From positions 19,551 through 83,550 of the forward strand of contig JANJXV010001722.1 in assembly GCA_024803745.1 (NCBI GenBank): a DNA stretch of 64,000 bases, read 5' to 3'. A model generated the notes under the pieces. The model was not told where the DNA came from and ran no database searches. It saw only the letters and a program-made list of their open reading frames with translations. Source of the DNA: Megascapheus bottae (lineage: Eukaryota; Chordata; Mammalia; Rodentia; Geomyidae). Of the stretch, positions 41,533 to 55,279 are shown one piece after another. Each line of letters starts with the position of its first letter. Position 1 is the stretch's first letter. The position numbers and the translations under genes are program-made.

Positions 41533-43180
41533 CAGGGTGTTCGATAGACCCACAGAGAGAGAGATGGGTGTGGTGCAGGGGGTTTAGAGAGTGTAGAACT
41601 CCATCATCCTTCCGAAGATGAAGGACTGGTTTGTAGGGATGTCAAAATCATTTGGAAAAAGTCGGGATCTGCGCAGGTTTTCTTTTTAAACACCAACATG
41701 GCCACTGAAGTAGATAATTTGAGGGAGAAGGAAATTAGCATGCTGTGTGCTTTCTCAGAGAAAGGTCTAGAAGATGCTAGAAATTTCGTATGTAGTGACG
41801 ACTGGATACGAGCACCCTGTGTACAGGAAGGTCAACCTCCCCTGACCTAACCTGCTGTGGTTAACCTAACTGTGCCTGACTGATGAGAACGAGTCCTTAT
41901 TCTACTCTCTGTTGGCTAGCTATTTGGAGAAGTCTTGGGTTCTTTTCTGCCACTTATGTCCCACTGTTGGGACCCTTCAAAGACTTGACTTGCATTTGTG
42001 ATGTGTTCTTTGTAAGAAAGATAACATTTTGAGAAACTGCAAAGGGAAACTGAGCCCCCACCCCCACCCGTTTGTTTGGTGCAAAGCGTATTTGCTTTGA
42101 TAGAAATATATCACCCCGAAAGAATGTGTTTGGAACCTTAATCTCTTAGGCAACAGAGGCAGAAGGAAGGGTCTGGGGTGTGTGTGTGGGGGGGCTCAGT
42201 TCCCAAGAGACAATGGGGGATCTCAGTATCTTCCTGCCACCCACGGTGAGCTCCCTAGGAAAGGATGACATGTCTGGAGTTCATCCATCTTTCCTTACCC
42301 ATTCCCCCCTCTCCTTCTGCCATCCCACCTTCTGCCATGAGATCCTGCAGGGTGAAGACCCCTGATCCTTACTCTTCCCTGGGGGAGTTTGCAAGCTCCA
42401 GAACCGCAAGAAGTAAATTCATGCTCACCATACATCACCCAGTCTGTGGTATTCCCTTAAGGCTGTGCGAAACAGACCCACGGTGGTGTTCTGGGGTGCC
42501 GCTCATAGAATGAGGGATGAAAGATGCCACTGTGGAAATGCAAAGGGTGCAGAGTGGGGGCCGTGAAGCAGCTAAGTCCCTGTTTCTGCCATGATAGGTG
42601 AGGTGAGCTGGGCAGGAAGATATTAGCAGCTCAGCTGGCCTGGCAGGTGATGGAAGCGGATGAGTCTCAGTCAACTGCTCTGGGCTGAAATGCAGGGAGG
42701 GGAAACCAGCTAGACTGATGGAGAGGGAAGAGAGCCAAAAGCAGAATAGGGGATTTTCTTTTCCTACCTCATTTGGGGTCCAGAGGCACACTGTAGGTAG
42801 GTCAAGTTACTGTAACACAGAGGGCATCTTGAGCCAGCTTTGTGGCTGGTGAGGGATGGAAAGAGCTGGGGTGTTGTGGAGTCCTGGAGATTTGGGTGTT
42901 GTCTAAAACTGAGGAGGATTACTGTTGCAGAGGCAACAGCTGCCTATGGTGGATGGACTGCAGGCAGCGGGAGGGGTTCTAGAATCATCATTGGTCTAGT
43001 TACGAAAAGCAGCCATGGTAATAATGCCATTTCTGTAGAGAGAGAAGCAGGACCTGGCTATCTTACTCAGCCTCTCCCAGTTAGGGCAGGAGAAAATGAA
43101 AGCAGGCATCAAATCCAGGCTGTCCACTTCCAGAGATCTGGCCTAGATAGCTAGCCTGTGTTGGAACACATGTTTTGCAC
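41533..43180. other. Unassigned non-coding sequence
   Basis: No gene supported. The 118-codon minus frame at 42435-42791 and the 104-codon + frame at 42840-43154 show no domain or splice context. Short runs of G/T lie at 42177-42195. Confidence 0.5.
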
Positions 43181-43183
43181 CTC

Positions 43184-43395
43184 TTTGTTTTTGTTTGTTT
43201 GTTTGGAAGGGATGATGCTGGGATTTGAACCCAGGGACTTATGCATGCAAAATAACACACTCTACCACTGGGCTATACCTGCAGCTTCCTCTGCCCCCTT
43301 TTTATTCTTTCATGGCTGACTGGAGAGGCTAGCTTTGAGCTTTGATGCCAAGGTCGTTGTCATCATCCAGACGATGCTGTCTCATACATGGGTTT
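43184..43395 (-). repeat. B1-dID-type SINE (antisense)
   Basis: T/G-rich run, then GATGCTGGGATTTGAACCCA, CACACTCTACCACTGGGCTA (antisense ID tail) and, further on, GAGAGGCTAGCTTTGAGC (B1 part, diverged). Confidence 0.65.
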
Positions 43396-43489
43396 CTTGT
43401 TCAAGGTCACATCCTCAAGTTCAAGGCAGGTTCTGCAAATATTTGCATGCACTTTGCATGGTATGCTTACCCTGCCACCCTGGTCCGAT

Positions 43490-43760
43490 CTCAAATTCCT
43501 GCTCGCTGCAGCTGATTCGGTGCCAGGGAGGGTCAAATGCACGAAATTCTGGAGATCCTAGGAGAAATCCCACGTTTCCTCTCCGCTTTTACATCAATTA
43601 CGTCCTCCATAATGAATTGCTCATCAGCTTCTGCCGAAGCTGGAAGTGATTGCCTCAGCAGGTAGCAATCATTTTATGCCAATTGCCACAATTATCAATC
43701 CCGTCAGGATGATTGGGACACAGCAATAGGGACCAGATGAGTGCAAGAGTTAGTGAGTTT
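43490..43760. other. Candidate conserved regulatory block
   Basis: Unique sequence with an unusual number of retained CpGs (GCTCGCTGC, ATTCGG, GCACGAAA, CCACGTTT, CTCCGC, TTACGTCC, GCCGAAG, CCCGTC). Homeodomain-type sites are dense: CAATTACG, ATAATGAATTG, AGCAATCATTTTATG, CCAATTGCC, ACAATTATCAATCC. This mix is typical of deeply conserved developmental enhancers. No protein is recognised in its open frame. Confidence 0.35.
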
Positions 43761-44089
43761 GTTTTGGTTTTGTTTTTTAAGACATGGACTAATCTTAAAA
43801 ACTTGGCCAATGAGAAATTATGGCTTTCCCAAGATGAAGATTTCTTAGCATCGGGGGAGTGATTAGAAAGTGCATCCATTTCTGAGTCTCTCATATAAGG
43901 AATTGAATGTATTCTATACATAGAAAAGGTTGGATGGCTCTGAAACATCCTATGGGTTCAATCTTTCTTCTTCCCATCCACAAACATACTGACACATGCA
44001 CTTCTCTGACTGGTGTGTTGAATTTGAAATAACTATTCATTAGATGGCATTAGAAATATATATTTCCCCACCCCCAAGAAAATAATTTG

Positions 44090-44395
44090 ACACCAGATGC
44101 ATAAAAACATTGAAGATTCATGTACTGTTTTTCTGTGTCATTTCTGTTTTGGAAGTTTATCCTAAGGGGGAATAAAAAAGATGTCAAGAAAGATTTGAGT
44201 ATGCAGTGTTATCTCGCATAGCAAAATATTAGAAAACACTTCAAAGTTCAATAAGAGCAGAATAGTTAAATAAATTATGGCTCATTAAATGATGGCATAT
44301 TATGCAGCCATTAAAAGTCATGTTTTTGAAGAGTAGTTAATGACACATGAAAAATGTTCATTATAGAATGTCAAGTGGATGAAAAACAAACAGAG
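44090..44395 (+). mobile_element. Old LINE-1 (L1M-type) 3' fragment
   Basis: GCAGAATAGTTAAATAAATT, ATGGCTCATTAAATGATGGC, TATTATGCAGCCATTAAAAG and GAAAAATGTTCATTATAGAA match in order a well-known L1M 3' stretch. It is ancient, sense-oriented and non-coding. Confidence 0.75.
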
Positions 44396-44490
44396 TAAGT
44401 AATTAAGCATCCATTATGTAACCCTGAAAGGTGAATATTTTTATCTCCATATTATAGAAAAGAAAACAGAGGCTCAGAGAGTCTAGGTGA
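44396..44490 (-). repeat. MIR remnant (antisense)
   Basis: TTTATCTCCATATTATAGAA followed by ACAGAGGCTCAGAGAG is antisense MIR core. Confidence 0.7.
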
Positions 44491-44519
44491 GTGTGTGTGT
44501 GTTTATGTACGTGTACGTG

Positions 44520-44560
<41 letters not shown>
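44491..44560 (+). repeat. (GT)n microsatellite
   Basis: An imperfect GTGT/TACGTG lead, then about 19 perfect GT units (44523-44560), followed by ACGTACATG. Confidence 0.95.
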
Positions 44561-44563
<3 letters not shown>

Positions 44564-44629
44564 TACATGGAAGGGGCAGATTTATATTGGATTGAAAAGC
44601 ACAGAATTACTAAGCATGAATGTAATACT

Positions 44630-44745
44630 GAGTATGATGGGGCATACCTGTAATCCCAGCACTAGAGAAGCTAGAACAAGAGGATCACAAGTTCAAGGAC
44701 AGCCAGGGATATAGAACACGTACAAACAAACAGAAAAGACTATTT
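44630..44745 (+). repeat. B1 monomer
   Basis: GGGCATACCTGTAATCCCAG, CAAGAGGATCACAAGTTCAA and GGACAGCCAGGGATA are close to classical rodent B1. Confidence 0.8.
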
Positions 44746-45059
44746 TTCTATTTATTTGTAATGGTAATTTCCACCATCAGTATGCATTATATTTGCAATT
44801 ATTAAAAAAGAATAAATATCATTAAAAGAAATACTGCAACAGAATCTTTCCTATATGAAATGAGATAAATCCCTTCAGTCCTAGCCTAATGATATCCTGT
44901 CTTGAACACAACCTGCTTGGTTACTCCTGCTTCTGTTCAGGGCTGATTTGGGCACGGTCTCAGACCTGCCCTGAACTGGGGCCCAAACTCCCTCCAACTG
45001 TCTCTTCCCACTATGACTCCTTGTCACACAAGGAATCACCTGGAAGACAGCCACACCTA

Positions 45060-45325
45060 CCGGGCACTGGTGGCTCACACCTGTGATCCTAGCTACTCAG
45101 GAGGCAGAGATCTGTGGATCGTGGTTCAAAGGCAGCCCAGGTAGAAAAGCCCCTATGAGACTCATATCTCCAACTAACCACTCAAAAACTAGAAGTGGTG
45201 CTGTGGCTGGAGGGGTAGAATGCTAGTTTTGAGCACAAAGAGGCTTAGGGACAGCTCCCAGACCCTGAATCAGGATGAGACTGGGGACTCTGTACCTGCA
45301 ACTTCAACTACAAGAAAGAAAACAA
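45060..45325 (+). repeat. B1-headed SINE with Geo-like tail
   Basis: GGTGGCTCACACCTGTGATC, CTCAGGAGGCAGAGATCTGT, GTGGTGCTGTGGCTGGAGGG and TAGGGACAGCTCCCAGACCC. The 3' end holds an AACAAG/AAGAAAG-rich run. Confidence 0.83.
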
Positions 45326-45916
45326 GCAGAACAATGCTTAACCCAGCAAGAGGTTATACAGCACAGATATCTGGAGACAGAAAAATCTCTCTAATCATCT
45401 CAGGTCGACAACCTTCTAATGGGATCCTGACTGTGTTCCTTCCCATTTTGGTGACCTTGACCTTGGGGAAATTACTTTCTCTGCTTGCTTCATTGTTCTC
45501 GAGTCTCCAATGGAACAACAATAACAGTGGTTTCGATGATAAATACTGTTATTATGGTTGAATCTACTTGATAGACCAACAGTGTGTGTGTGGGGGGAAG
45601 AGCTTGGCTGAAATGTGAATATGAAATGATTGCTCAAGCTTCATGTTTGAAATGGCTATAGGTCCTACATAATCTATTCTATCCCCAGCAGCTCCCTGGC
45701 CTTAGTTTATAGGCCCTCCTCTCTTCTTACCTGGCCACCCTCCTCTTCGCTTTTTCCAATACAGGTAGCACAAGGGCCTTGAATTGGTCCCTCTCTAGAC
45801 CTGGTTATTCATACGTCTATTTCTGTCATGTCCTTTCCTATGAGAGCATCCAATTGAAAATTTCTACCATTCCTCCCTTCTCATCACACTGGTTAATAAA
45901 CAACTGTTGGGTAAGT
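45326..45916. other. Unassigned non-coding sequence
   Basis: Includes an AACAATAACAG-rich stretch near 45515. No exon recognised. Confidence 0.5.
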
Positions 45917-46083
45917 GCATAGATAGATGGGTGGGTGGATGATGGACAGATGCGTGTGTGGATAGATGGGTTGCTGCATGGATGGATCCATGCATGCATG
46001 TATTGATGATACATGGATGGATGGTTGAATGGCTAAATGAATGATGGATACATCAATGGATGCGTGAGTGCATGGATGAGTGG
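45917..46083 (+). repeat. Degenerate (GATG)n tract
   Basis: About 165 bases of GATG/GGATG/CATG units with substitutions (AGATAGATGGGTGGGTGGAT, CATGGATGGATCCATGCATG). It explains the Ser/Ile/His-rich minus frame. Confidence 0.92.
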
Positions 46084-46714
46084 TTCTACAGAGCATGAGT
46101 TAAATGCCTTTTCCTAAGACACATGGGTCGAGGCTCTCTGGACAGTACAGAGACTAGAGGGTGGTAGATGGGTAACAACAGACTGAACAGACGGTATTTA
46201 CTACTTTCACCAGAAGTGCCCCTTCATCTCCTGGTCTAGTAAAGTTCCTGAAGAAGTAAAACCACAGGCTTGCCTCTCTGTCTTTTCTAGGTTTCCTAGT
46301 GTTCCTCAGGAAACAGCAGTACTGGTTAGGAAGTATGGTGTTGAGTGCTTTGTAACACTCCTCTATAACCCCAGATTGCTGTGGATGGGATCAGTAAGAA
46401 AGGAGAAAGCACAGAGAAAGGTATGGTTCTCAAAAGAGAGAAGACCAGGCAGCAGACAAAGAAGTGGAGACAACCTGCTTGAGTATCACCTTATGAAAAG
46501 CAAAAATCTTACTATATGAATGTGCAAACTTTACAAACCTCAGTCGCTTTCCACCACCAAGGCAGAGTTACAGTCACGGCAGAGTAAACTATCATTGCAT
46601 GGCGAAATGGCCATTTCTAGTTCCCAGAGAATTGGTGGCCCATAGGTTTTTTTTTTCATAACCCAGTTCAAATCCCTGTTTCTTACTTCTCCTGTTTTAC
46701 TGGTTATTTTTCCC
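46084..46714. other. Unassigned non-coding sequence
   Basis: No gene or repeat recognised. Confidence 0.5.
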
Positions 46715-46815
46715 CCTCATGGGCAAAGATCTCCCTCGGTGGCGATAATTTCCATAATCTTGTCACCTTAATTGCTGCTGTCACTGTAAAGAATTGAAAT
46801 TAATTTTGATTTCTT
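46715..46815. other. Candidate regulatory block
   Basis: CTCATGGGCAAAGATCTCCC, TCGGTGGCGATAATTTCC, ATAATCTTGTCACCTTAATT, GCTGCTGTCACTG and GAATTGAAATTAATTTTG. GATA and homeodomain-type sites with two CpGs in about 100 unique bases. Untested. Confidence 0.25.
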
Positions 46816-47289
46816 TTTGTTTCTGCTTAGCACTTCGAATGTGACTAATAGGATTATTTTTGGCATTGGCTTGGAGCAGGGTTTCCAGGAGTTTGAAGAG
46901 CAACGTTGGCCTGCACTTTTCCTCAGGGACCACTTTCTGTTCAGAGTCCCTCCAGTCTCTGGAAAAATCTCAGGGAAGAGGGTCATTTGGTTTGTGATCA
47001 TGTTGGCCATGGCATATACATGGAGCAAGCTTTGCACCATGATGTCTGTAGTGGATATTGTTTAAATGGCTACTTTTTAATTTCCTACACATCGACTCCA
47101 TTCCTGTTCTGGTATGAAACTACCAGATTCTCACAGACTGTCCTTGACCTGACCTTGTGTGCTTGTATGATAGGGTTCTAGCCAGTTTCCTTCTTCGTTA
47201 TTTATCTATATTCTGATTATGTAATTATATTGCTTGTCACCATTTATCATTGCATATGTCTCTGTTGACCCATTTATTCTCTGCCTCTT
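46816..47289. other. Unassigned sequence with overlapping open frames
   Basis: Frames of 82 and 91 codons on the + strand and 90 on the minus strand overlap at 46768-47181. None resembles a known protein. Confidence 0.45.
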
Positions 47290-47425
47290 CCCATTGATTT
47301 TAAAGACCATAGCAGTAAAGACTACCTTTGCTGCATCTTTTTAACCAATGGATCTTTTGTATCTGCCACTGTGCCAGGCACATGGTAGGCTGACACCATA
47401 CATATATTTGATAAATAAACAACTA
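47290..47425 (+). repeat. L2 3' end remnant
   Basis: CCACTGTGCCAGGCACATGG, TAGGCTGACACC and TATTTGATAAATAAAC follow the L2 3' end (cctggcacatagtaggcgctcaataaa). Confidence 0.65.
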
Positions 47426-48856
47426 GTAGGCTACACAGACAAGACACTGCCTTGAAGTCATTCTAGTAGCTTGTCTCTGCCTTCCTGGGACAGAGCACTT
47501 CCTGCACAGGCCTATTTGAGCACCCTGTGCAGGTCAGAATGTGACAGCCACATACCATGTGGCTCAGCCAGGACCTGGAAAGTCCAAGAATTATGGGGCT
47601 TAGTCAGCTGGAGTCTTCTGCTGTGTGCTCAAATGCTAGCTTGCTTCGCAGTGGTTTGGAGAGAAGAATCTGACAGACCACCTGTAAGAATATAACCTAC
47701 AACTCTTCCCTTGTGCACGAAGTATTGCTAAGTGTACCCTTAGTTCATTTATTCCTCTCCCATCTTTCTACATTCTCTGTCAACATCAACCTATCATTTA
47801 CCAATCAATCTACATCCAGGACTCTAACTATATCTAATCTGTCCATTCTGTCAGCAAGTACTTTGAAGATCCTGTATTATGTGCCAGACATCTTTCCAGG
47901 TATTTGAATGCAATGATAAAGAAAACAGATGAGTCCTATCCCTAAGGAAGCTGCTGATAAGTAGCAGGCAAGAAATTGGTAAGGAGTCTAAAGCCATATA
48001 ATTACAAAGGCAGTGCCATGGATACGAACACACTCACACTTGCCCCGCCCATCAGTTCTCTTCCATGACCTTCATCATCCTCAAACACCTGAACCTCCCT
48101 CACCATCTCATTTCCCCTCCTCCTTATCATCTCATGGTTTGTTCCGTCCTTCCATCCATTTTTTTTTTTTACCTGATGGACTTCTGTTGTTTCTGTCTCT
48201 CTGTCGAGCTCAGGGGGTTTTGTTGTTGTTGTTGTTTTTCCTCCTTCAAATCCAAAATGATTTCTCACCTCCTGCGCTGAATCACGGGTTCTGGGGCTAG
48301 CCTGAGCATTGCAGGATATGGAGGAGTGTCCTGGCCTATGCCCAGTAGATGACAGTAGCACCTCTCTTCACTGCTACTTTTTAGAAAGTAAAAGTCATTT
48401 GAAAGAATTTCCGAATATTTCCTGGGTGGGAAAAATGCGCGCTTGGTTGAGAACCACAGCTTGGAAGGAAGGGGATGGGGCTTGACTTGTCATTGGAAGG
48501 TGAAGTTGCCCCACTTAGACAGCCTCCACTGTCAGTCAACCTTCACCCCTTCCTCCAGCCAATGGTTGGCTGCCATTAAAATTCCCCCTCCGAGGAACAC
48601 TGGACTGATTGCAGGAGTTCCACCCTGTTGCAGGTTTCCCATGAGACCAACCTAGCTTTCCACAAGCTTCCTAAAGCTGCATTTCCTGAGCCTAATTCTT
48701 TCACTTCTTTGGTTCTTGTAAGAGCTGTCCTACATTCTTCCAGTGAGCTCCCCAATTTTTGTGATTTATCACCAAAGGATCCTAACTTGCACATCCTCCT
48801 ACTCACTTTCCAATTTTTAGGGTTCCAGTAGTAACATTGCCACCTCATCTTCATTT
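47426..48856. other. Unassigned sequence with an old repeat trace
   Basis: GTATTATGTGCCAGACATCT at 47873 and the following AATGATAAAGAAAACAGATG resemble the same old repeat as at 25232. The 119-codon minus frame at 48002-48361 and the 135-codon one at 48576-48983 are driven by purine-rich sequence. Confidence 0.5.
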
Positions 48857-48857
48857 G

Positions 48858-48947
48858 TCTCTCCTTCCTTCCTCTCTCCCTGTCTCTGTCTGTCTCTGTC
48901 TCTCTCTCTGTTTCTCTGTCTCTCTGTCTCTCTCTTTCTCTGTGTGC
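48858..48947 (+). repeat. (CT)n / (TGTCTC)n tract
   Basis: CTCCTTCC lead, then TGTCTCTGTC and TCTCTGTCTC repeats for about 90 bases. Confidence 0.92.
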
Positions 48948-49624
48948 TGCACCGTGAATATCTTCTCCACCTCGCCCACCCACCTGGTTCTCTATCCTTC
49001 AAGACCCAGGGCTAATAATACTGTATGAATATTCCAGACACCCTTCTTTTTCTTCCACATGGCTGCATGCCTTGACTGTCCTATGTATTCTAATTCACAC
49101 GGGGCTGTGTTTGTTTGCATGTTTGTCTTGCTGCTGTGGCGTGATCTGCTTTGGGGGTGCTCAGAGCACCCGGCTCCTTCTCTAGTCATTTCTCTTTGCA
49201 TGGATGAGTAGGTGGATGGACGCACTGACCCCGAGCAAGGACAGAAGGTTTGAGAATTGTCCGTCTTCAGGACTGAGAGCAATTGTGCTGACTTGTCCCA
49301 GAATAAACCTTTCGTAGGTCTTGTGCTCATATGTTCAAAGTGCCTAGGGCCAAAATCAAAGAGTTATTTCTCCAGATGCACAGAGGACAAATAGCATAAA
49401 GTCACTGTGACCTCTGAGATCCTGCTTTCTTCAAAAATAACATGGCTTTTTCCCCCCTGCTTGATTATAAAAGCAGTACAAATAAATTGTGGAAAAGTTA
49501 TATAATAAGAGCAGGCCAAGAAGGAGAAAATAAGGATGGTGTATAACCCCAGCTTGTAGAGTTACTTTCATACACCTTTTGTTACAAATTATCTCCCATT
49601 TGATCCTAAATAATGCTCCTTTTC
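48948..49624. other. Unassigned non-coding sequence
   Basis: No gene or clear repeat. A CAGGCC/GAGTAGG-type mix without features. Confidence 0.5.
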
Positions 49625-49910
49625 AGCCAGGCAGGGTATGATCTTTGCTACTTAGGAGTGAGAAATAGGAGGATTGTGGTTTGAGGCCAGCCCTGGGGAG
49701 GAGGAGGGGAGAGTCTGAGCCTTTATCTCAAGTGGCTGAATTCAATGGTACATGCCAATTATCCTGGCCACAGGGGAAGCACAGATAGAAAGATCACAGT
49801 CCAGGCTGCTACAAGGCAGAAAGCAGGCCTTTATCTTCAAAGATAACCCATGCAAAAAGGGCTGGTGGCCTGACTCAAGTGCAATGCGTTCACATAGCAA
49901 GTGTGAACCC
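49625..49910 (+). repeat. B1 followed by B1-dID-type SINE, diverged tandem
   Basis: First unit: GCCAGGCAGGGTATGATCTT, AATAGGAGGATTGTGGTTTG, AGGCCAGCCCTGGGG. Second unit: GTACATGCCAATTATCCTGG, AGAAAGATCACAGTCCAGGC and an ID-like tail with CTGACTCAAGTGCAATGC and CATAGCAAGTGTGAACCC. Old; its limits are rough. Confidence 0.55.
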
Positions 49911-51656
<1,746 letters not shown>

Positions 51657-52139
51657 ATTATCTGTAGTTTTATCTGACACATACAGGCATGGGCCAGACA
51701 AAACCCAAATACAGAAATCAACACCCTGGTGTTGCCCCAGTCCTCACAACCTCTACTCCATCTGCAGGCTCTGGAACACTCCAATTTGCTTCTCTTTAGT
51801 CTTGCCATTGGCCAATCATAAGGCATAAAGCCTTGGTTAGACAGAAGGAGTAAGCATGAATTATTTATTATTCATTTTGGAGATCTGTTACAGAACCTGG
51901 TGAAATAGCTAATACTTGAGCATAGGTACATTTCCAGATCACTGAGAGTACATTTGCAAATGCTCTCACAAAAACTCCCTGAACACTTTTGAGACAACTC
52001 CTCTATTAATTAGCTTGACTTAGTCATCCAACGCTCATACCATTTTGTACCCCATAAGTGCATATGTAACTATAATTTTCAAAAAGGTATATAAACAGAA
52101 TCATACAGCATGTACAAAGCTGATAGTCTAGTGTAGGGT

Positions 52140-52407
52140 CTGCTGCCCACTATCTAGCTACTCAATAGGCATCGGTTGGGAAGATTATATATAGTTCAAT
52201 GCTGGCCCTGCAGGAAGTTTAAGACATCGTCTTGACAAAGATAGTAATGGTGGTACACATTTGTCAACCTGGGAAGTATAGATAGAAAGATGGCAAAAAA
52301 AAGTGAGCCCTTATCTTAAAAACAACAACAAAAAAAAGGGCATGGTTCAAGTAGTATGCCATTTGCATAGCATATTGAAAGGCCCTGAGTTCAAACCCTA
52401 GAGAAAA
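52140..52407 (+). repeat. B1 / B1-dID-type SINE
   Basis: GCTACTCAATAGGCATCGGT (B1 scrap), then GGTGGTACACATTTGTCAAC, TTATCTTAAAAACAACAACA, GGGCATGGTTCAAGTAGTAT and AGGCCCTGAGTTCAAACCC (ID-like tail). Same B1-plus-dID order as at 49625. Confidence 0.65.
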
Positions 52408-52516
52408 TGGGAGGGGCTGAAGGGAGGAGGAGAGAGGGGAGAAGGGAGGTGAAGAGGGATGGTGGAGAAAGGGGAGAAGAGGAAAGGGAAGGAAAGAGAG
52501 AAGAAAGGAAGGAATT
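52408..52516 (+). repeat. GA-rich purine tract
   Basis: GGGAGG, GAGAGG and AAGGAAGG units over about 105 bases, grown from the A-rich 3' end of the preceding SINE. Confidence 0.93.
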
Positions 52517-53236
52517 AAGCTATTGTGAACATTCATGCATAGATTGAGATTCTGCATTATATATTGTTTTTAAAAAGCCCTCATTTTCAAAATTGGTACT
52601 TGAAGTGTTTCTCCAGGTCATTGTTGAGTTTTTGGAAACAGTTTTAATGACTGCATAGTATTCTACCATATGAAGGTAGTTCCATTTATTTAACCACTTC
52701 TCAACAAGTTCATGTTTCTTTGAGTTTTATTGACAGCCTACCAACTGCTTTTTAGAGTTTTTCCTCCTCTTTCTCATCATAAATCTTTTGAAAATATGTG
52801 CACTTTCCATGTAATTTTAGTGCAACGGCACATTTCAAGTACGGTAAGAAATTATTTTCCTATATCCCAGATTGTTGGATTTTAATTCCTCTTTAATTCT
52901 CTTGGAAATGGAAACAGGGTCAGGCAAGGCTTGATGTTTGCCAATTGACACTATGGGTGGGTTTTCCTGGCTTTCCCCATTGAGCCTGGGAGTCTTGGTG
53001 AATCTTCATCACCACCTAAGGGAGGGCTGATGAACCCGCCTGGCTGCTGTCCAGAGTGCTGAAACCTGCCGGCTATAGCTAAGCGTGGGCAGAGTCCAGC
53101 TCTTTGTCTCCCTGACATGAAAGTGAAAATGTATCCATGAATTTGTTACAACCATGGATTCCTTAGCATGGCATTTCCAAACAGCACATTCAACATGAGC
53201 CAAAGGACAAAATTTCTACTGCTCCAAACTGCTGCT

Positions 53237-53269
53237 CTGTGTGTGTGTGTGTGCGTGTGTGTGTGTGTG
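53237..53269 (+). repeat. (GT)n microsatellite
   Basis: About 16 GT units with one GC step. The window's longest frame (53239-53832, 197 codons) starts inside this repeat. Confidence 0.95.
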
Positions 53270-55279
53270 GCACACCCTGTATCCTGAACTACCCTTCCCC
53301 CCACTTTCCAGCTCACATCTTCTTTGCAACAAGGTCCCACTGTTCATTCCTTCTTCAGTCACAACTCTGGCTATCCCAGCCACCAAGTGGCTCTAATAAA
53401 GCAGCTGCATTGTGGAGAAGAGGTCAGTGGGGAAGTCAGTACTTCATTAGAACCTACTTCCTCCACACCAGAGCCACACAGATCACAGCTCTCAGGGATT
53501 TCCCTCTCCACCCCCCTGCCCTGCCCTTCTTCACCTTCCTGTTCTGTCTCTGGTGGACAAGAAAGAATTCCTTCAGAAGTCTGTGTGGGTGGGGCTCTTG
53601 CCAGCTTTGCATCTTGATGTGGCTCGGAGTGATTTTCACAGGGATGGGGTGTTCTACGAATCAGATGCTTCTCGCTTTCCCTCCTTGCTACCTAGAAGTC
53701 TGCAATAGTTTTGTGATCTCAAAATTTTCTGCAATACTTCACTGCTTGAAAAACACTTCTGTGCATTATCTCAGCTCATTCATCCCATGTTTGAGTACTG
53801 GTTATATAGGCCAGGCTCTGAGAATAACATAGCCCCTTCCCTTTGCTTTGCCTTAGAATTTGCCAATGACTTCACACAATATTTAGCATAAAACTTCCAT
53901 CACATTCCTAGTTCACTCCCCCCTCCACCACAGTTTCCATGTCCTATCCATACCCCCCACCCCCACACTTCTCTTATAGAGCCCACTACCCACTTCCATC
54001 CAGAGAGAGTAGTTATTACCCTGGAACCTGCTTATGACTTTGGTCTGAGATGTTCTTTCTACATGGTCCTATAGCTTACTGCTTCTTGTCTTTCTAACCT
54101 CAGCTTCCACGTCCTCTCCTACCAAGATCAAATATTGGCAACAAAAGCACTCCCCCCAACAACCCCTGAGCCCCAAACCAAATCATTGCTCATAGCTGCA
54201 GTCTGTAACTAGACTAGGAATGAGCAAGGCCTCCACCAGGACTCAGGTTAGACATTGTGAACACAGTGGCACCAAGCTTTCACATCCCTTGGTTTCTTGC
54301 TGTGTTCTTTCTCCTATCTGCCAATCTTCAAGTTGACAAGACCTTGCCAAGAGATGGGCAATAAGATGATGTCAGCCTAAAAGGGGATGTGGTAATGCTT
54401 ACAGATCCCTTGCCAGGAACTGCTGTTGGCTTCTCTTCTCTGATTTTGAATCTGCTCATGTATAAGCCCACATTCTAGAGGAAAGAAAATAAAATAAAAC
54501 AGGATTAATTTTCAAAGTGACCCCGCCATCTCTGGAAGAGCACCATTAACCTTATCTACTTAGGAACCTGGTCAGCTTCCCAGCCCCTGTTCCAAGAATG
54601 ATTCACCCTATTGACGTGAGAAAACAGAGGCCCAAACACACTGGTCCTGGTGTTTACCCACAGAATGTTCCACAGGAGGCTCAGTTTGACTTTTGCTTCC
54701 CCCCCCTCCTCCTGAGGAGATGGAGGAGGGCTGGTTGCTATGGCGACACAGGATGCTGACATCTTTGCTTGGTGCTTCCAGGGAAGGTTTCCTTTTGTTC
54801 TTTCTGGGTGGAGGAGGGATGGGATGGGTTGAGCTGAGAGTGGTGCGCTGAGATTGGAGCCTCCACTCCCAACCAGGTAGATGGCATCTGATCTAGAGGC
54901 CACTGGTTGTGACTTGAACTCCCATCCCTGTGGAGATCAAGTCTCCACCTTGTTAGTCTCGGCTTCTTCCTTAGGATAAAAAAAAAAGAACTTTGCTTCA
55001 CAGAGGCTCTGCTGAGCAAATGAAGTTGTTCTTTTAAGTGATGAGGTGGACACCTACATAGGATAGAGCAAGGTGATAGGTGTTGGCCAGTACAAAGTTA
55101 TCACAGCCATGGTCATCTGGATGTTTATCACCAAGACATTTCCAGGAGCTTCTATGGAGGTGACAGAGCCAGGGCTCTGGGGCAAAGAGAACAGAGGTGA
55201 AACCTTTACCCAGCCATTTATGAGCTGGTGAACTCACTTATGTGCTCAAGTTCAGGTCCACCATGTTGTGAACAAATAA
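53270..55279. other. Unassigned non-coding sequence
   Basis: No gene supported. 53840-54130 may be a diverged L2 (CTTGTCTTTCTAACCTCAGC), and 54600-54640 may be a MIR scrap (GAGAAAACAGAGGCCC). The 197-codon frame has no recognised domain, and no conserved Cys pattern could be assigned. Confidence 0.45.

Larger units (their letters stand above)
52040..52850 (-). mobile_element. Old LINE-1 remnants (antisense), interrupted
   Basis: GTATATAAACAGAATCATAC with AGCATGTAC before the SINE, and AAGCTATTGTGAACATTCAT plus CTGCATAGTATTCTACCATA and TTATTTAACCACTTCTCAAC after it, all occur in antisense L1M consensus. The order is disturbed, so this is tentative. Confidence 0.4.

Noticed and set aside
45917..46083. 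Repeat array resembling a CRISPR
   Set aside because: Units are 4 bases with substitutions and no spacers; it is a degenerate tetranucleotide microsatellite in a mammalian genome.
53239..53832. Longest open frame, 197 codons on the + strand
   Set aside because: It starts inside a (GT)n repeat, has no recognised domain, and overlaps frames on the other strand. Expected by chance at this length of sequence.
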